Shown here: positions 62,267 to 64,000 of the stretch, in pieces
Position numbering within the stretch: position 1 is the stretch's first letter
How the letters are laid out: every line of letters begins with the position of its first letter
Origin: Bacillus sp. AFS073361
GTDB lineage: Bacteria > Bacillota > Bacilli > Bacillales > Cytobacillaceae
Assembly: GCF_002567005.1 (NCBI RefSeq)
Contig: NZ_NUZU01000004.1
Location: 186,001-250,000, forward strand
Direction of reading: 5' to 3'
DNA: 64,000 nucleotides
Notes under the pieces: model-generated
Told to the model about the DNA's origin: nothing
The model's input: the letters and a program-made list of their open reading frames with translations, nothing else
Database searches by the model: none
Program-made: the position numbers and the translations under genes

Positions 62267-62908
62267 TTACGACCTAGCCTGTGTTGACGTATGAATCCCG
62301 TGAAACAATTGCTCTGTTTGCAGTTCAATATATTCATCTAGCGTATATAATTTTTGAAGGGCCCAGCGCCGGAACGCCCACATTTGTCCCTCAACAATAA
62401 TGTTATGGGAAATCAGTGCGATCTGTTTTTCCGATAACTCCAGTTCTCCATTTTCGACACAGCGGACCATTAGGCTCTCAAACATCGCCGCCATTTCAAT
62501 TTCTTTTTTCAGCACATATGGAAGGGCGTCCTTCGTCAGCGATTTGGCTTCTTGATACATGACCAGCACTTCATCCTGCATCTCATCCATAACCCGGAAA
62601 TAATGCCCCACCCCAAGCTTCAGACTTGAAAGGGTGCCTTTTTTCTGCTCCAAATCCTGCTCAAGGCGTTCACTCACATGTTCATAAATGCTGTCACAGA
62701 CGAGGTACAGGACATCTTCCTTCGAGCGGATGTATTCGTAAAGGGTCCCAATACTGAATCCTGCGGCTTTGGCGATTTCCCTCGTTGTCGTCCGGTGAAA
62801 GCCTTTTTCTTTAAAAAGGCTGACGGCCCCTTTAATCATTTGGTCCCGCCGTTTCTGAACAAGACGTTCATCCTTTACAGAAGCCAGTACTTCTCGTTTT
62901 TTTATCAT
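62267..62908 (-). CDS. TetR-family regulator of fatty-acid type (FadR-like)
   Basis: A 213-residue repressor: N-terminal HTH (QMIKGAVSLFKEKGFHRTTTREIAKAAGFSIGTLYEYIRSKEDVLYLVCD) and an all-helical ligand domain resembling Bacillus FadR-type regulators that answer to acyl-CoA. It is 13 bp after the acyl-CoA dehydrogenase and 78 bp before icmF, so all three are probably one operon for acyl-CoA catabolism under its own control. The inducer is not readable from sequence. Confidence 0.85.
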   Translation of the reverse strand: MIKKREVLASVKDERLVQKRRDQMIKGAVSLFKEKGFHRTTTREIAKAAGFSIGTLYEYIRSKEDVLYLVCDSIYEHVSERLEQDLEQKKGTLSSLKLGVGHYFRVMDEMQDEVLVMYQEAKSLTKDALPYVLKKEIEMAAMFESLMVRCVENGELELSEKQIALISHNIIVEGQMWAFRRWALQKLYTLDEYIELQTEQLFHGIHTSTQARS

Positions 62909-62921
62909 GTTCTAACCCGCC

Positions 62922-64000
62922 TTACTTCGTGATCATCCGCGAGATCACAAGTCGTTGAATTTCTTGTGTGCCTTCATAGATTTGCGTAATTTTTGCATCG
63001 CGCATGAAGCGCTCCACTGGATAATCCTTTGTATAGCCATAGCCGCCAAAAATCTGAACAGCCTCGGTTGTTACCTTCATCGCCGTATCGCCTGCAAATA
63101 ACTTCGACATCGCCGACTCCTTGCCGTACGGCAGACCTTGCGACTCGAGCCATGCGGCTTGATACGTTAATAGTCGTGAGGCCTCAATCCCTGTGGCCAT
63201 ATCTGCGAGTTTAAAGGCAATCCCTTGATTTGCGACGATTGGTTTGCCGAATTGATGACGTTCCTTGGCATAGTCTGCGGCTGCGTCAAGCGCCCCTTGA
63301 GCAATCCCCACTGCTTGAGCAGCAATACCGTTGCGGCCGCCATCAAGCGTCATCATAGCAATTTTAAAGCCTTCGCCTTCTTCTCCGAGTCTGTTAGCAA
63401 TTGGAACCTTACAATCTTCAAAAATAATTTCAGTGGTCGGTGAAGAACGAATTCCGAGTTTCTTTTCTTTTTTCCCAACTGAAAAGCCTGGGAAGTCGCT
63501 CTCGATAATAAATGCGGTGGTTCCTTTTTGTCTGCTTGAAGGGTCGGTTAATGCAAACACCACATAAATGTCCGCTACCCCACCATTCGTAATGAAAATC
63601 TTCGAGCCATTGAGAACATAATGATCGCCTTCACGACGAGCAGTCGTTCTCATTCCGCCGGCATCCGAACCGCTGCCAGGCTCTGTTAAGCCGTAGGCGC
63701 CAATTTTTGTCCCTTCTGCCATTGGGCGCAGGTAGGTTTGTTTTTGCTCCTCACTGCCAAATTTATAAATCGGCCAGCCCGCTAGAGAAGTATGGGCTGA
63801 GAGCATAACGCCCGTTGATGCGTCAACGCGGGAAAGCTCTTCTACTGCGATACAGTACGCCAGATAATCACTGCCAATGCCGCCGTACTCTTCCGGCCAC
63901 GGAATCCCGGTTAAACCCAGCTCCGCCATTTTGTCAAAAATCTCACGGTCAAAGCGTTCTTCCTCATCGCGCTCCGCTGCCGTCGGAGCCACTTCATTCC
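62922..64000 (-). CDS. acdA: Acyl-CoA dehydrogenase (cut by window edge)
   Basis: The C-terminal 356 or so residues; the frame is open to the right edge and the N-terminus is missing. FAD-dependent dehydrogenase signatures: [31 protein letters not shown], and the C-terminal [42 protein letters not shown], which includes the catalytic Glu (YEGT). It resembles B. subtilis AcdA, which also lies near rpoE. Substrate chain length is uncertain. Confidence 0.93.
   Translation of the reverse strand, partial: NEVAPTAAERDEEERFDREIFDKMAELGLTGIPWPEEYGGIGSDYLAYCIAVEELSRVDASTGVMLSAHTSLAGWPIYKFGSEEQKQTYLRPMAEGTKIGAYGLTEPGSGSDAGGMRTTARREGDHYVLNGSKIFITNGGVADIYVVFALTDPSSRQKGTTAFIIESDFPGFSVGKKEKKLGIRSSPTTEIIFEDCKVPIANRLGEEGEGFKIAMMTLDGGRNGIAAQAVGIAQGALDAAADYAKERHQFGKPIVANQGIAFKLADMATGIEASRLLTYQAAWLESQGLPYGKESAMSKLFAGDTAMKVTTEAVQIFGGYGYTKDYPVERFMRDAKITQIYEGTQEIQRLVISRMITK

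Overview
The window reads as a Bacillaceae chromosome (order Bacillales; gene order closest to Bacillus and Neobacillus). The evidence is Bacillus-type Shine-Dalgarno sites, sigma-B promoters, the sporulation genes spo0F and spoIIR, and the B. subtilis-like order upp-glyA-ywlG-rpiB-ywlE-mntP-ywlC-ywlB-spoIIR-prmC-prfA and tdk-rpmE-rho-glpX-murA-tal-fba-spo0F-ywjG-pyrG-rpoE. The sigma-B regulators are of the B. cereus type (hybrid kinase RsbK and receiver-PP2C phosphatase RsbY, with a Dps gene between them), not the RsbRST/RsbU stressosome of B. subtilis. No tRNA, rRNA, phage, IS or CRISPR was seen.

Layout. 1-12.4 kb: general-stress region with rsbK (cut by the left edge), dps, rsbY, the rsbV-rsbW-sigB operon and small stress genes (CsbD, a glycine-zipper protein, a lipoprotein), plus CorA, CorC/CNNM-like and TM-helix membrane proteins. 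At least seven sequences fit sigma-B promoters. 12.4-23.1 kb: an eleven-gene complex I operon nuoABCDHIJKLMN without nuoEFG, in which NuoC carries a very long Ala/Lys-rich repeat extension. 23.6-31.4 kb: the complete atp operon, preceded by atpZ and atpI. 31.6-33.8 kb: a Vpr-like subtilase. 34-44 kb: nucleotide, one-carbon, tRNA-modification and release-factor genes. 44-46.2 kb: a TetR-controlled drug-efflux pair. 46.3-58.7 kb: sporulation lipoprotein, tdk, rpmE, rho, the glycolysis/cell-wall block, spo0F, ywjG, pyrG and rpoE. 58.9-64 kb: icmF, a TetR regulator and an acyl-CoA dehydrogenase cut by the right edge.

The least ordinary content is in the repeats. (1) A 13-bp near-palindrome, GGTGTCAGGCACC, occurs 19 times perfectly. 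Most copies are intergenic, often as inverted pairs; five lie inside nuoL, ywlC and prmC, always in the reading frame that encodes Val-Ser-Gly-Thr. prmC has three copies and an apparent insertion of about 30 residues. (2) Five separate arrays of degenerate repeats, each with its own motif but all with a 21-bp period (two turns of B-DNA), lie in intergenic spacers beside intrinsic terminators. (3) A longer mobile-looking repeat begins within a few bases of the stop codons of atpG, atpH and icmF, so two copies interrupt the atp operon. Other regulatory features are a DnaA-box cluster at ywlC, a pyrG leader fitting CTP-sensitive reiterative transcription, three evenly spaced TetR operators, and an apparent ATA start codon for rsbK.

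Names rest on remembered protein families and motifs read by eye; no database search was made. Comparisons with homologue lengths or sequences are from memory.
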